Source: Neostapfia colusana (taxonomy: Eukaryota > Streptophyta > Magnoliopsida > Poales > Poaceae). Taken from it: DNA of 64,000 bases. Below are positions 33,961 to 44,145 of this stretch, piece after piece. The translations under genes and the position numbers were made by a program. The DNA lies in contig JASWHV010000011.1 of NCBI GenBank assembly GCA_030760725.1, positions 12,487,501-12,551,500 of the forward strand, read 5' to 3'. Position 1 is the stretch's first letter; each line of letters opens with the position of its first letter. Under the pieces are notes generated by a model, which worked only from the letters and a program-made list of their open reading frames with translations, was not told the DNA's origin and ran no database searches.

Positions 33961-36518
33961 GGAGCTAAACTGTCCGGGCAACGTGACCGAAGGGTTGCCG
34001 AGCCACAGCACCGTCACCGGCTAGGTTAGGGCCATCACCGGCCGGAGCAGGCCGTACCAGCGTGTTCAGCGCGCGAAAGTAGGCCCCGGCGGCGAGTTTC
34101 CGGCCGGGAGGCGGTCGGGAGACCAAGTCCGGCGAGCTTCGGAAGTGTGCCGGCGAGAGGGCGGCGCGGGAAAAGGGGCGGGCGCGAGGAAGAAGACGAG
34201 CCGGCCGGGCCCGCTCGTCAGTCCCTCGTGGCACAGGATGAGGATTTTCTGGTGCACCGGATCGGCTGTGAACGCGCGGAAAACAATCCTGTGGCCCCGT
34301 GTGGCGCAGCCGAGGTGATGACACGTGGGAGCCGGGCCCGCTGTCAGAAATTTGAACTTTTCCCGGTTAATTCGAATTCCAGAAATTCCTCAAACTTTAG
34401 AGCTCCATAACTTTTGCTAGGAAGCTCCAAATTTAGTGATTCAAATTGGGTTGGTTTCATCTTGCCTAGCTCTGTCCAGATATACAACCCAATTTGTATG
34501 AAACCCATTAATTAATTCTGGAAAATTCTTTAAAACGTTTCAGCAAAAGAATTTTAGAGGGAGTTTGGTTCCTCCAAAAATCCCCAAATTTTGCCAGAAT
34601 GTTCTTTAGAACATTAGTAAACCACTGTAAAAGTTTCAGACCATTTGGAGTTGATTTGGTCAGAGCAATTCAAATTGGAAGGTGCTGTGTTCATTTCAAT
34701 ACAGAAACATTTTCAGAGAATTTCCAAAATTTGGAAATTCAGTTCTGGGCAAATCTTAACGCCAAAAATGTTAGGAAAGTTCATGCAAACTCTATGAGCT
34801 ATAATTGAAATTGTAGTTCATTAAGTTGAGCATGAACAGGGGTATTACCTCAGAATAAATTCTTCCTTGCTGATTTGCCAAGAGAATTATTCTGAGCAAA
34901 CCACTCCATGAAAAGTGCTAATGTTTGGTCCAGAGAGTTTTCTTGTGACAAGGAACTCACACAAAAATTCTCAGCTCCATTGGAGCTCTAGATCACCCCT
35001 GTCCTGTTTAACCACTTAAGGGATTAATATGGAAAAGGGGGAAACCACTTAGCATTTAACCATGTGATTAAGTCCAAGCCAAACCACCAACACCAGTTCA
35101 TATTTAAATTCTTAAACAAAGTTCCAGGTGTTAGAGGCTGGTTATTAGAACTAATAGTAGAAGTCTTACTCTAAAACTCACATTTGCATCTAAATTAACA
35201 TGTAGTATTTCATTAACGTGTAGCCGTTGAAGAAGAGACTCCAGAAGTGCTGGACTTCCTTCTTCCGGACGAAGACTTAACCCCTGACCAGCACCAACAA
35301 GGCAAGCCCTGGTTTGCATTAACCTTTTATAAGTCTTACTTGTTTACATGTGTCATATGAAGTATGTATGTGCATTAGGTATAGGATGAATGAAACCCCA
35401 CTTGCATAACCAAAGGTTCCTAAAAGAGTGAGGGTAGTGTCAAGGACCTCGAGTAGACAGGCTATGCTTAATGAGTCATAGGGATTCGGTACAAGTCGAG
35501 TAGTTGGAATCTACTCGCGAGATAGGCTTGGGACACACGGGTTCGGTTGAGTGATGTGAGATCACTATAGTAATGAAAATGAGACTAGGCAGGGGCTAGG
35601 GCGCAGCAAGAGGAAATCTTGTGTGCGCAGCCCTGCCCGTGTCGATTGAGGACCGATCCGTGTGCGGCCCTGCTGAACAAGTATTGAACGTACCGAAGGC
35701 ATATCGGATATATGGGCCCCGATAAACCGATGTAGCCTAAACTTCCGGGCGTCGAGGCATAGCACACCGATTTATAGGTGTAGGTTGAGGGCAGCAAGGT
35801 GGAAATCTGCCAACGGGCATAGAGAGATGCTCCGTGTGGGGAACCTCCTGCTCGTTTCGGTGCGACCGGTTCGACGTTTGGGCTGTTGGGTGAAAGGTTG
35901 TCCCGTACGACATCGAGTGAGCGTGCTGTGCAGCTCCACGGGTGGGCGTACGTGACGTGCTCTTTGGGTTTTCCCTGCAGGTGTATATCGAGTCGATTTG
36001 CCGTCCCTCACGGTGACGAGTACCGCTTGTTCACTGCATCATAACGTAGACTAATGAATGAAATGTTATGATTCAATATTGCTGCTATGATATAATTGTA
36101 TTGCTACATGTGTGCCACCAAATATTGCTTACTAAATTTCATCTTCATGAACTGTTAACTTGTTGCTAAAAGATGAATTAAGGATGAACTTGTAGGCGTG
36201 TCCATTTGCTGCAACATTGCTATCCTGTGTCATGGTAAACCTCATGTAGGGTTTCATGCTTAGGTGAGTCGGTTAAGCCTTGCTGAGCCTTCATGCTCAC
36301 GGTTGCTGCTTAAGTGTTTTTTTTTCAGGTGAGGAGCCACCCACGGACTAGGAGTACGAGTCCACCGGTGAGGGTTACCCTCCGTCGGGGACTACGGCTG
36401 AGTGGGAGCCGTACACGCCGCGCTGAGCTGAGGAGTGCAGCTAGTGTGGGTTGCCCTAGGGCTGGGCAACCAACTTTTGCTAGATAGGCGGGCGTGAGTT
36501 GTATAGTGTAGACTTCCG
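33961..36518 (+). repeat. A-type LTR fragment, forward orientation (E3)
   Basis: A third LTR fragment, in + orientation, begins inside a GC-rich block that is strongly diverged from that of the other copies (33965-34350). From 34402 it becomes nearly identical, inverted, to the left part of the preceding fragment. It continues through both hairpins, CCGTCCCTCACGG and the GGTGAGGAGCCACCC segment to GACTTCCGC at 36518, about 150 bases short of a complete LTR end. Confidence 0.85.
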
Positions 36519-36588
36519 CATTAGTGTTATGCTATCGAGATCACATCCAGATCCATTAGTGTTATGCTATCGAGATCACATCCAGATC
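36519..36588. repeat. 35-bp tandem duplication at the LTR truncation point
   Basis: A unit starting CATTAGTGTTATGC and ending CCAGATC occurs twice without change, at 36519-36553 and 36554-36588. It begins exactly where similarity to the LTR stops. Perfect identity of the two copies points to a recent event, such as a filler duplication at a repaired break. Confidence 0.9.
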
Positions 36589-36904
36589 CAGACCCCGTAA
36601 CTAACTCGTCAAAAGCACGTCCTCGGTCACTCTCCGGCTGTCCAAAAAGGGACAATTCCGAACCTGCATGCCTCAGATGCCTATTGCATGTGAGACATAC
36701 AAATTCGAAATGGGTAATAAATTTCTATAGGTTATGTTATTCATTTTCATTTTTCAGTCATTTATAAGATAGGAAAGAACAAAAAAGAGGGGGTAAGTTG
36801 GTTAGAGTTGAAATTTCGAAGGGGCGACGCGTCACAGTTGAAAGTTACAAGTCATTGCCGCCGTTCGCCTTTGTGCTCGTCTCGACACATAAGTTGTGAC
36901 TAAA
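36589..36904. other. Unassigned segment
   Basis: No LTR, transposase or other domain is seen here. It is mixed in composition with a short AT-rich part (36700-36790). It may be interior DNA of the CACTA element whose right end is at 38648, or unrelated DNA. Short open frames lack any recognisable motif. Confidence 0.4.
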
Positions 36905-37135
36905 ACCATCTGGGTCATGCCAGGTCGCGGCAAAATTGGGCCATGCCGGGTCGGGCTGGATTGGGCCTTGCCAGGTCGGGCTGGGTTGGGCCGTGCCGGG
37001 TTGGGGCACAATGGGCCGTGCCGGGTGGGCCGGGTTGGGCCTTGTTAGGTTGGGCCGGATTGGGCCTTGCCGGGTTGGGCTGGGTTGGGCCGTGCCTAGT
37101 CGGGCCGGATTGGGCCGTGCCGGGTCGGACTGGCT
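36905..37135. repeat. Minisatellite, about 25-bp unit, roughly nine degenerate copies
   Basis: Units close to TTGGGCCGTGCCGGGTCGG recur with a period of 25 bases, with copies varying at a few positions. Because 25 is not a multiple of three, frames cycle through it, which explains the long open frames with G, W, A and V repeats on the + strand and the A, P repeats on the minus strand. GC-rich subterminal repeats like this are common inside plant DNA transposons. Confidence 0.85.
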
Positions 37136-37254
37136 TGAAACCCGTTAATATACATATAAATTGTACACACTCATAATCAATCAATCAACTAATTATAATC
37201 TATTTGAGGAATTCGAAACAAAATAAACAATTAAATAATTTAAACAATAGTAAG

Positions 37255-38360
37255 CTGGCGGGCAGGGCGGGCAAGGAGCCGGCGGGCGGGGCGGGCAGGG
37301 ATCCGACGGGTAGGGAGCTAATTAATTAAAACTAATTAAAAAATAATCTAATTAAATAAAACTAATTAAAAAACCTCAATGGGCCAGACCAGGGTGGGAC
37401 GGCGACGGGTCAGGGCGGGGCCGGGTCTGCGGCAGGGCGGTCGGGGCGGGGCGGTTGGGGGCAGGAGGGCCGGCCGGTGCGGCGGCAGCAAAGGAAAGCG
37501 GGGAGGCCGGGGTTGGCGGCGGCAAAGGCACGTGGAGAGGCCAGAGTGGGTGGCGGCGGCGGCGCACGAGTAGGCCGGGGTGGGTGCCAGCGCGCAGGGA
37601 GGCCGGGGTGGGCGGCGGCGGCGGCGGAACCGGTCGGGGACGGCGTTGGCTTGAATGCCCGCGCCGACCCTGACCCGGGCGGGTTGAATAAGCTAATCTA
37701 AACTAATTTAAAGTAATTAAACTAAACTAAACTAATTAAAGCATAAGTACAAACTAATCTAATTATAAAAGCAAATAAACTAATTAAAATAACCTAATTA
37801 CAACTATATATTTAAAGTAAACTAAACTAAAATAAGCTCATTAATTAAAACTAATTAAAAAAACATCGGGTCGGGGCGGCGCCCGGTAGGGGCGGTGCCG
37901 GGTCTATGGCGGTGCGGTCGAGGCCGACAGGGTCGGGGCGGGGCGGCGCCGGGACGGGGAGGGGCCGATGGCGGGTGGCCGGCCAGGGCAGCGGTGGGGG
38001 CCGGACGGGGCAGCGCTGCTAGGTGGCTGGGGATGGGCGCTATGGCGGCTGGGGCAGCGCCGAGGGGCGGACGGGCCGGGCCGCGGGGGGCCAGTGGCGC
38101 GCAGGGGCGGCTAGGCATGGGCCGAGGGAGGCCGGCATGGTGGCGCGCGGGCCGGGGAGGACGAGGCGGCGGCACGGTTGGGCGGCGGCGGTGGCGCTGT
38201 TGGGCGGCGGCGGCGGCGCGCGAGGGTGGCGGCGGTGGAGCGATAGGGCGGTGCGCAGGCCGGGGAGGATGGGGCGGCGGCGCGGTTGGGCGGCGGCGCG
38301 AGAGGGTGTCGGCAGCGGCACTGCTCGGGGTTGGCGCGGGCATTAATGCTCGCGCCGACC
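37255..38360. repeat. Duplicated block: AT-rich linker plus GC-rich segment
   Basis: Two blocks have the same plan: an AT-rich linker with AATTAAAACTAATTAAAAAA (37324 and 37841) then several hundred bases of GGC-rich DNA, closing with a GCCCGCGCCGACC-like motif (37658 and 38350). Within the GC-rich part are GGCGGCGG runs. The long open frames here (for example 37895-38395) reflect stop-poor GC DNA. The blocks likely belong to the CACTA element ending at 38648. Confidence 0.7.
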
Positions 38361-38365
38361 TCGGC

Positions 38366-38630
38366 ACGGGGGTATATACCCCTTATTTACGATGACCAGG
38401 GACCTGGCCGTCATAAATAAGGTGGTATTTACGACGGTAACTGGCCCTGTCGTGAATAAGGAACTTATTCACGACGGTCATGGCTTACCGTCATGAATAA
38501 TGTGCTTATTCACGACAGTCTAGGTCAACCATCGTGAAGAAGGACATTATTTACGACGGCCGTTGTACACCGTCGTGAACATTTTTATCTATGACAGTAC
38601 CGTCGTTAATAACTTTGTCCGTCGTAAATT
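38366..38630. repeat. Array of subterminal hairpins of the CACTA-type element
   Basis: About six imperfect palindromes of 35-45 bases follow each other. Each pairs a TTATTTACGACGG-like arm with a CCGTCGTGAATAA-like arm around 5-15 bases of unrelated loop. The arms differ by compensating or single changes (ACGACGG, ACGACAG, ATGACAG). In En/Spm such subterminal repeats bind the TNPA protein; that role is inferred here. Confidence 0.8.
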
Positions 38631-38632
38631 TG

Positions 38633-38648
38633 TCTTTTTCCTGTAGTG
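38633..38648. repeat. Terminal inverted repeat end of the CACTA-type element
   Basis: The last bases CTGTAGTG are the inverse of CACTACAG. The next three bases, CAC, would be the target duplication. The partner copy would lie at the missing left end. Confidence 0.75.
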
Positions 38649-40162
38649 CACGGACCTGCTGGAAAAGGGGTTTATTAGGCCGAGCTCTTCGCCACGGGTC
38701 TGTTCGGCATTATTTGTGAAGAAGAAGGATGAAACGTTGTGGCTTTGCGTGGACTATCGTCCACCAAACGCCATGACTATCAAGAACAAGTACCCATTCC
38801 CACGGATCGACATGTTGTTTGATCAGTTGGTCAAAGCAAAGATCTTCTCCAAAATAGACTTAAGATCAGGGTACCATCAGATTAAGATACGGGCTGAGGA
38901 CATTCCGAAGACGGCTTTCTCGACAAGGTATAGGCTTTATGAGTACCTGGTCATGTCCTTCGGCCTCACCAACGCTCCAGCTCATTTCATGTACTTGATG
39001 AACTCGGTATTCATAACGGAGCTGGACAAGCTTTTCGTGGTCTTCATCGATGACATATTGGTATATTCCAAGTCGGAAGAAGAACACGTGAAGCACCTGC
39101 GTATAGTCTTGCAACAGCTGCGGGATCACAAGCTATATGCGAAATTCAGCAAATATGAATTCTGGATATCGCAAGTACCTTTCCTCGGGCATATTATATC
39201 AGCGGAGGGCATCGATGTAGACCCTAGAAAGATTACATAAGTGCTGAATTGGAAGTCCCCGAGGTCTGTTCATGAGGTACGAAGTTTCCTCGGACTCGCG
39301 GGATATTATCGGAGGTTCATTCAGAACTTCTCAAATATTGCTAAGCCTATGACTGCGCTGCTGAAGAAGGCTACCAAATATGTTCGGAGTCCAGCATGTG
39401 AAGCAGCATTCAAGGCTTTAGTGAAGTACCTAACATCAGCACCGGTTTTGGTGCAGCCAGACACAACAAAACCATTCAATGTGTACTGCGATGCATCCGG
39501 CATTGGGCTCGGATGTGTGCTGATGCAAGACCAAAGGATGGTCGCGTATGGATCACGGAAGCTCCGGAATCATGAGCAAAATGATCCAACTCATGACTTA
39601 GAATTCGCTGCCTTGGTTCTCGCACTCAAAATGCGGAGGCACTGCCTACTCGGTAACCTCGTACATTTATACCGACCACAAGAGCCTCAAGTACATATTC
39701 ACTCAGAAGGAGTTGAACATGAGGCAGAGAAGATGGTTGGAACTTATAAAGGATTACGAAATAGAGATCATCACCCTGGCAAAGCGAACGTGGTGGCAGA
39801 TGCGCTGAGTCGCAAGTCACACGTACATAATCTGACCATCACCCCGTTAGAGGAGAGCGAGCCACCATTGCATGTGGTTCGCCATGGAGCTCTCTACAAC
39901 CTAGCTCTTATCCCCACCATCTGTGAAGAGATAGCGGCAGCCCATAAACATGACAAGGGTATGTCACATTTGCGGAGACGTGTAGACATTGGGGAGTTGA
40001 AATGTTTCCGGAAAGACGGAGACAGCGTTCTGTGGTTCAAGGACAGGATCGTCGTACCCCGTAACCCGGAATTGAGGAAGAAATTTTTTGACGAGGCTCA
40101 CTTGTCAAAGTTTTCTATATACCCCGGCAGAAAAATATGTATCGAGAACTCAGAGGGAAATT
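38649..40162 (+). pseudogene. pol: Element H pol fragment: RT and RNase H, integrase start
   Basis: The frame opens in RT (DLLEKGFIRPSSS at about 38652) and includes LCVDYR, SGYHQIK, the active-site box F-IDD (about 39047) and YCDASG of RNase H (about 39483). A TAA at 39238-39240 breaks the RT connection. Two compensating indels shift the frame between about 39668 and 39775. The sequence ends in the integrase finger region (SIYPG near 40120) and then jumps at about 40163 into the middle of an LTR. Upstream gag and protease are missing because of the CACTA insertion. It is close to element A pol in sequence. Confidence 0.9.
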
Positions 40163-42060
40163 GGTCCAGAGAAAAAGAAAAATGTCCAGAATTTTTTTTC
40201 AGATTTTCCCTGAACTTGTTTAGCTCATATCTTTTGCTAGGAATCTTCAAATTAGATGAAACCAATTCCATTAGAACCCTCTGAAAATCTAGTTTCCAGG
40301 AGTCATGGCTTGCTCCATGAAAATCCTTAGAATATCCTAAGAGCTCTAATTAGGGCCCAATACACATTTATTTGTCCAGGGCTAAAATGAGATTTGCTTC
40401 AAATGAAATTTAGCCAAGTTCATGTTTAGGTTTGTATCCAAACCACAGTAAAAATTTCAGAGTCAATAGCACTATCTAGCTATATTTATGACCTTCACAT
40501 TATCCAATTCAACTCAATTGCATTTAAATTGACACGCATTATATGTTTATCTCGTGTAGTAGCTAAGATCGAAGAAGCCCCGGAGGTTCTGGATTTCATT
40601 ACTCCGGAGGAACAGTTAGCTTACGACCAGCAGCAAGGAAAGCTCTGGTTTGCATTAGCCGTTTCATAAGTCTTCAGTTTTGATAACTTACTTTATGTAT
40701 TTCTTACAATTGTGCATTAGAGTCTTCTTTGGAAACCCAAATGCATAGCCGAGAGAACCAGAGGTTTTGGGCTTAGGTTTTAAACCTTGAGTAGCCACTG
40801 CAATGCTAAATTGGTGTAGGATTTGGTACAAGTCGACTAGTTGGAACTACTCGCGAGAATAGGCTAGAGGCACACAACTCGGTTAGAGATAGCAAATGAA
40901 TCACATGGCAAGAAAAATGAGACCGAGCGGAGAGTAAGGGCAGCAGGACTTTGGGGCCTTGGTTCCATAGCTCCGCTTGTGTCAATTGAGGACCGAGCCG
41001 TGTGTGGGCCTGTTGAACGAGCTAGAACAGTACCGAAGACTTACAGGATATATGGAACCGGGAAACCAATGTAATTCGGGTAGCGATCTGTTGAAGCATT
41101 GCTTGTCGTCCAGAGGGTAGGTTGAGAGCAGCGAGGTGTAAATCGGCTGGCGGGCACTGCGTATGCTCCACGCAGAGACCTCCTGCTCGGGACGATAGGA
41201 CCGGTTCAACACTTGGCTGACGGATGAAAGGTGGTTGCGTATGACGTTCGTGGTGGTTGCTGTAGGCAACATCGAGTACAGGCACGCGTGACGGGTTATT
41301 CGGGTAACCCTGCAGGTGTAAATTGATTATAATCGCCGTCCCTCGCGGTCAGTGAGTACCACTTGTTCACTGTACCGTGATGTAGAAAGAATAGGCTAGT
41401 GTCATGTTAAAAGATCGCTGGTTGAAAGCTTTAAATTGCTTGTTAATGATTTGCTGTAGGTTAGAGCAAATTAAAGTTCTTTTCAACCTTAGACAAAGCA
41501 GATAAGAGAAATGCATTTCTTGTTTGATTGCGGCTTTCTTATGTGTCTTAGCAGGAGGTTTTCCTACAACTTGCTGCTAAAACTTGAAAGTAAGGTTCAA
41601 CTATTAAGGCGTGTCTTTTGCAACATGTTTCCTTATTATACACTGCAAACCCAACATGTAGAGTTTCATGTGTAGGTAAGACGGGTCAGTCTTGCTGAGG
41701 CATCGTACTCACTGCTTGTGTTTGAAGCGTTGGCAGGGTGCTATGAGGAAGAGGCACCCGAGGAGGAGACGGACCCCCAAGAGGGAAACACCGTCGAGTG
41801 GGAGCTGTGCACGCCGCCGTGATAGTGTGCGTGTGTGCTAGTGAAGACACGTTGATGGGCTGAACGTGAACTTCTTTTGCTTAGTCTATGCCCGTGAGTA
41901 TAGACTTAACGTTATTTTGTTGTAAGTATGTTCATAAACACGTTTATGTAATAATTTTTTTTTGCTTCGCTTTGTACCCTTTATGTGTGTTATCCGGAGC
42001 TATGCAACGCAGCACCCCTCAGCGTGATCCTGGCTAGTCGAGACCGTTGGGTCCTCGCAG
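40163..42060 (+). repeat. Partial 3' LTR of element H
   Basis: From 40163 the sequence matches the inside of an A-type LTR (AGAAAAATGTCCAGAA; A-type copies read AGAAAAATGTACAGAA) and runs through a divergent form of the conserved block, the CCGTCCCTCGCGG segment and GTGATCCTGG near the LTR end. The integrase rest, polypurine tract and first half of the LTR are missing, so an internal deletion joined pol to LTR. The Tat-like LTR starts at 42061, probably inside the last bases of this one. Confidence 0.82.
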
Positions 42061-42684
42061 TGCGTAAGCTGCGACACTGCTCCCTGCCTGCTCAGAAGCA
42101 GCCTGTGAGGTTCTTTTATCAGAGGGGGCTTGGCGCCCTATGCGACCTGGGCTCGAGGGAGCGGATGAACACAAAGATTTACGTGGATCGTGCCACTGGA
42201 GCGTAATACCCTACGTCCACGGGAGTGCTTGTTCTATTGCTTGAGTGTATGTGCTTGTGCGTTGCGGGATCTAGAATGCCATCCCTTTGCTGGGTGGTCA
42301 CCCCGATCCTTTTATAGTTCAAGGCCAGGGTGGTTACAATTAGGCTTGGGGCCCAACAGGTGGCCCCAAAGCTATGCGAAACCCTATACATGATCTAGGG
42401 CTTCATCCTCTGAGTAGAGTGGTCGAGAGGGGAGTTAAGTCTTGCATTCTGGAGCGCTAAGCACCCCTGACCGTGTGTAAGGTGATGATGAAGATGTCGT
42501 CTTATCGCCGCGTCTTCTCGCCCATCTTGGGCGGCTTCGTGCCATTGGGCGGCACTGTGCTGCTGTCACGCCTTGCCATCCTGTCTTGTCACCGTAATGG
42601 CAAACGAGCAGAGGATGATGGCGCGTGTAGTGCGCCATACTTTTGGGGATGGCGCGAGCATTGAATGCGAAGCCTGACAGCACA
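42061..42684 (-). repeat. 3' LTR of the Tat-like element (624 bp)
   Basis: On the minus strand the LTR begins TGTGCTGTCAGGC at 42684 and ends TTACGCA at 42061. It has a TATA box (42309-42317) followed by GATCGGGG and the segment GGGTATTACGCTCC typical of Tat-type LTRs of grasses. A purine-rich stretch (GAAGTCAAGAAGGAAG) lies directly upstream at 42685-42700 and would be the polypurine tract. The five bases before 42061 are CGCAG; the other target copy is not in the window. Confidence 0.7.
42309..42317 (-). promoter_or_regulatory. TATA box of the Tat-like LTR
   Basis: CTATAAAAG on the minus strand lies about 370 bp from the LTR start, leaving about 250 bp of R and U5. It is a good match to the plant consensus. 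Confidence 0.7.
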
Positions 42685-42777
42685 CTTCCTTCTTGACTTC
42701 ATCGACCCACAGCCCACGATGGATCATGGGGCACATGGCAGCTCTGTAGATCTCATTGACGGGTTTGGAGCCAGGGG

Positions 42778-43495
42778 ACACGTGGCAGCCCCGTACCTCA
42801 ACTCAGCTGGGAGGCTCGGACCGGAGCCTAGGGCACGTGCCAGCACCGGAGCTGTCCTGAGCAGGGAGGTGGCTCTAAGCCAGGGGACACGTGGCAGCTC
42901 CGGACCTCGCCTCAACGGGGAGGTTCGGACCGGAGCCCAGGGCGCGTGTCAGCACCGGAGTTGTCCTGAGCAGGGAGGTGGTCTGAGCCAGGGGACACGT
43001 GGCAGCCCAGGACCTCACCTCAGCGGGTAGGCTCGGACCGAAGCCCAGGGCATGTGTCAGGACCGGTGCTGTCCTCAGCAGGGAGGTGGCTCTAAGCCAG
43101 AGGACATGTGGCAGCCCCGGACCTCACCTCAGCGGGGAGGCTCGGGTCGGAGCCCAGGGAACGTGTCAGCACCGGAGCTGTCCTCAGCAGGGAGGTGGCT
43201 CTGAGCCAGGGGACAAGTGGCAGCCCCGGACCTCACCTCAGTGGGGAGGCCCAGATCGGAGCCCTGGGCACGTGTCAGCACCGGAGCTGTCCTTAGTAGG
43301 GAGGTGGCTCTAAGCCAGGGGACACGTGGCAGCTCCGGACCTCACGTCAGCGTGGGGCTCTGACCGGATCCCAGGGCACGTGTCAGCCTTGGAGCTGTCC
43401 TCGGCAGGGAGGTGGCTCTGAGCCGTTAGACACGTGGCAGCTCTGGACCTTACCTCAGCGGGGAGGCTCGGGCCGGAGCCCAGGGCACACATCGG
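42778..43495 (+). repeat. 109-bp tandem repeats with G-box motifs, about seven copies
   Basis: Copies start at 42778, 42887, 42995, 43104, 43213, 43322 and 43430, so the period is 108 or 109 bases. Each opens with ACACGTGGCAG or a close variant and has a second GCACGTGTCAGC-like motif about 55 bases later. CACGTGGC is intact in five copies and CACGTG of the second motif in three. Degenerate pieces occur before (from about 42727) and after (to about 43600). The period is not a multiple of three, so successive copies fall in different frames and the open frames across it are not meaningful. Confidence 0.92.
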
Positions 43496-44138
43496 CTCTG
43501 GAACTCAAGGGCTTGTGGCAGACCCAGGGCTGACCTTGGGGCCAAGGACACGCGGCTACGCTGGGGCCCGCCTCAACAGGGAGGCGGGGCCCAGGCTGTC
43601 TTTTACCCACTACGCGGGGGTACCCGGTCTGCAGGGTACCGACAGTCACCCCCGGGTTCATCTCGGGGGAGGCATCGAGCCCGTAGGTGGGGCCCCATCT
43701 CTCCCGCATGGTGGTTGTGAACCTATACTTTGGAGACCAAAGCGGTGGCGAGATTTTTGCGTAGTGGACGAGTGGTTGTAGTAGGGAGACGAAAAGGCTG
43801 CACGTCCTTGGCGTAGTGGGCGTACTCGCCAGTCGAAGCAGAAGCACATCACTGGCGTAGTGGACATGTGCTTGCTCCTGACTGGTCGGTCGTGGCGACG
43901 TGCTTGAGGGTTTGCCCTGGGGAATTTACTGCAGCAGCTCTTGGATCGACCGCTGCAGTTCCACCACGTTGCTTTTCTCGGGAACCGCCGGATGTTCCTG
44001 AGAAGTTACCCGCCTGGCCCCGAGTGTCTGACTGGTGGACCTGGGTCCTACCCATCATTGGGGAAGGCAGGTAACCCATGGCGTGGCACAGTGGAAACCC
44101 AAACGTCACACCTGTTGCCCTGCCAGAGGTTGCGGACG

Positions 44139-44145
44139 TATAAAG
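44139..44145 (+). promoter_or_regulatory. TATA box of the Tat-like extra ORF
   Basis: TATAAAG lies about 115 bases before the ATG at 44255, in + orientation, downstream of the G-box repeats. No LTR or PBS lies between it and the ORF, so the ORF would have its own promoter. A pyrimidine-rich start region with TTCACC and CTTCC follows around 44160-44220. Confidence 0.6.

Larger units (their letters stand above)
36519..38648. mobile_element. Second CACTA-type element, right part only
   Basis: The right terminus reads TCTTTTTCCTGTAGTG, the inverse of CACTACAGGAAAAAGA, which is a CACTA terminus. It is followed at once by gypsy reverse transcriptase sequence, so it inserted into element H. Upstream is a hairpin array typical of subterminal repeats. 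The matching left terminus is not in the window; the left limit given is where LTR similarity ends, and is uncertain. No transposase is encoded in this part, so it is a non-autonomous or deleted copy. Confidence 0.75.

Noticed and set aside
31291..35709. Foldback (MULE- or Foldback-type) transposon
   Set aside because: The arms are internal parts of LTRs and do not end in a common terminal motif with target duplications.
36936..38395. Several overlapping ORFs rich in G, R, A and P on both strands
   Set aside because: They follow from the 25-bp minisatellite and GC-rich blocks; frames cycle with the repeat and no domain or start context supports a gene.
42778..43495. Possible CRISPR-like array because of regular 109-bp spacing
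   Set aside because: The whole unit repeats and no unique spacers occur; the setting is a plant retrotransposon.
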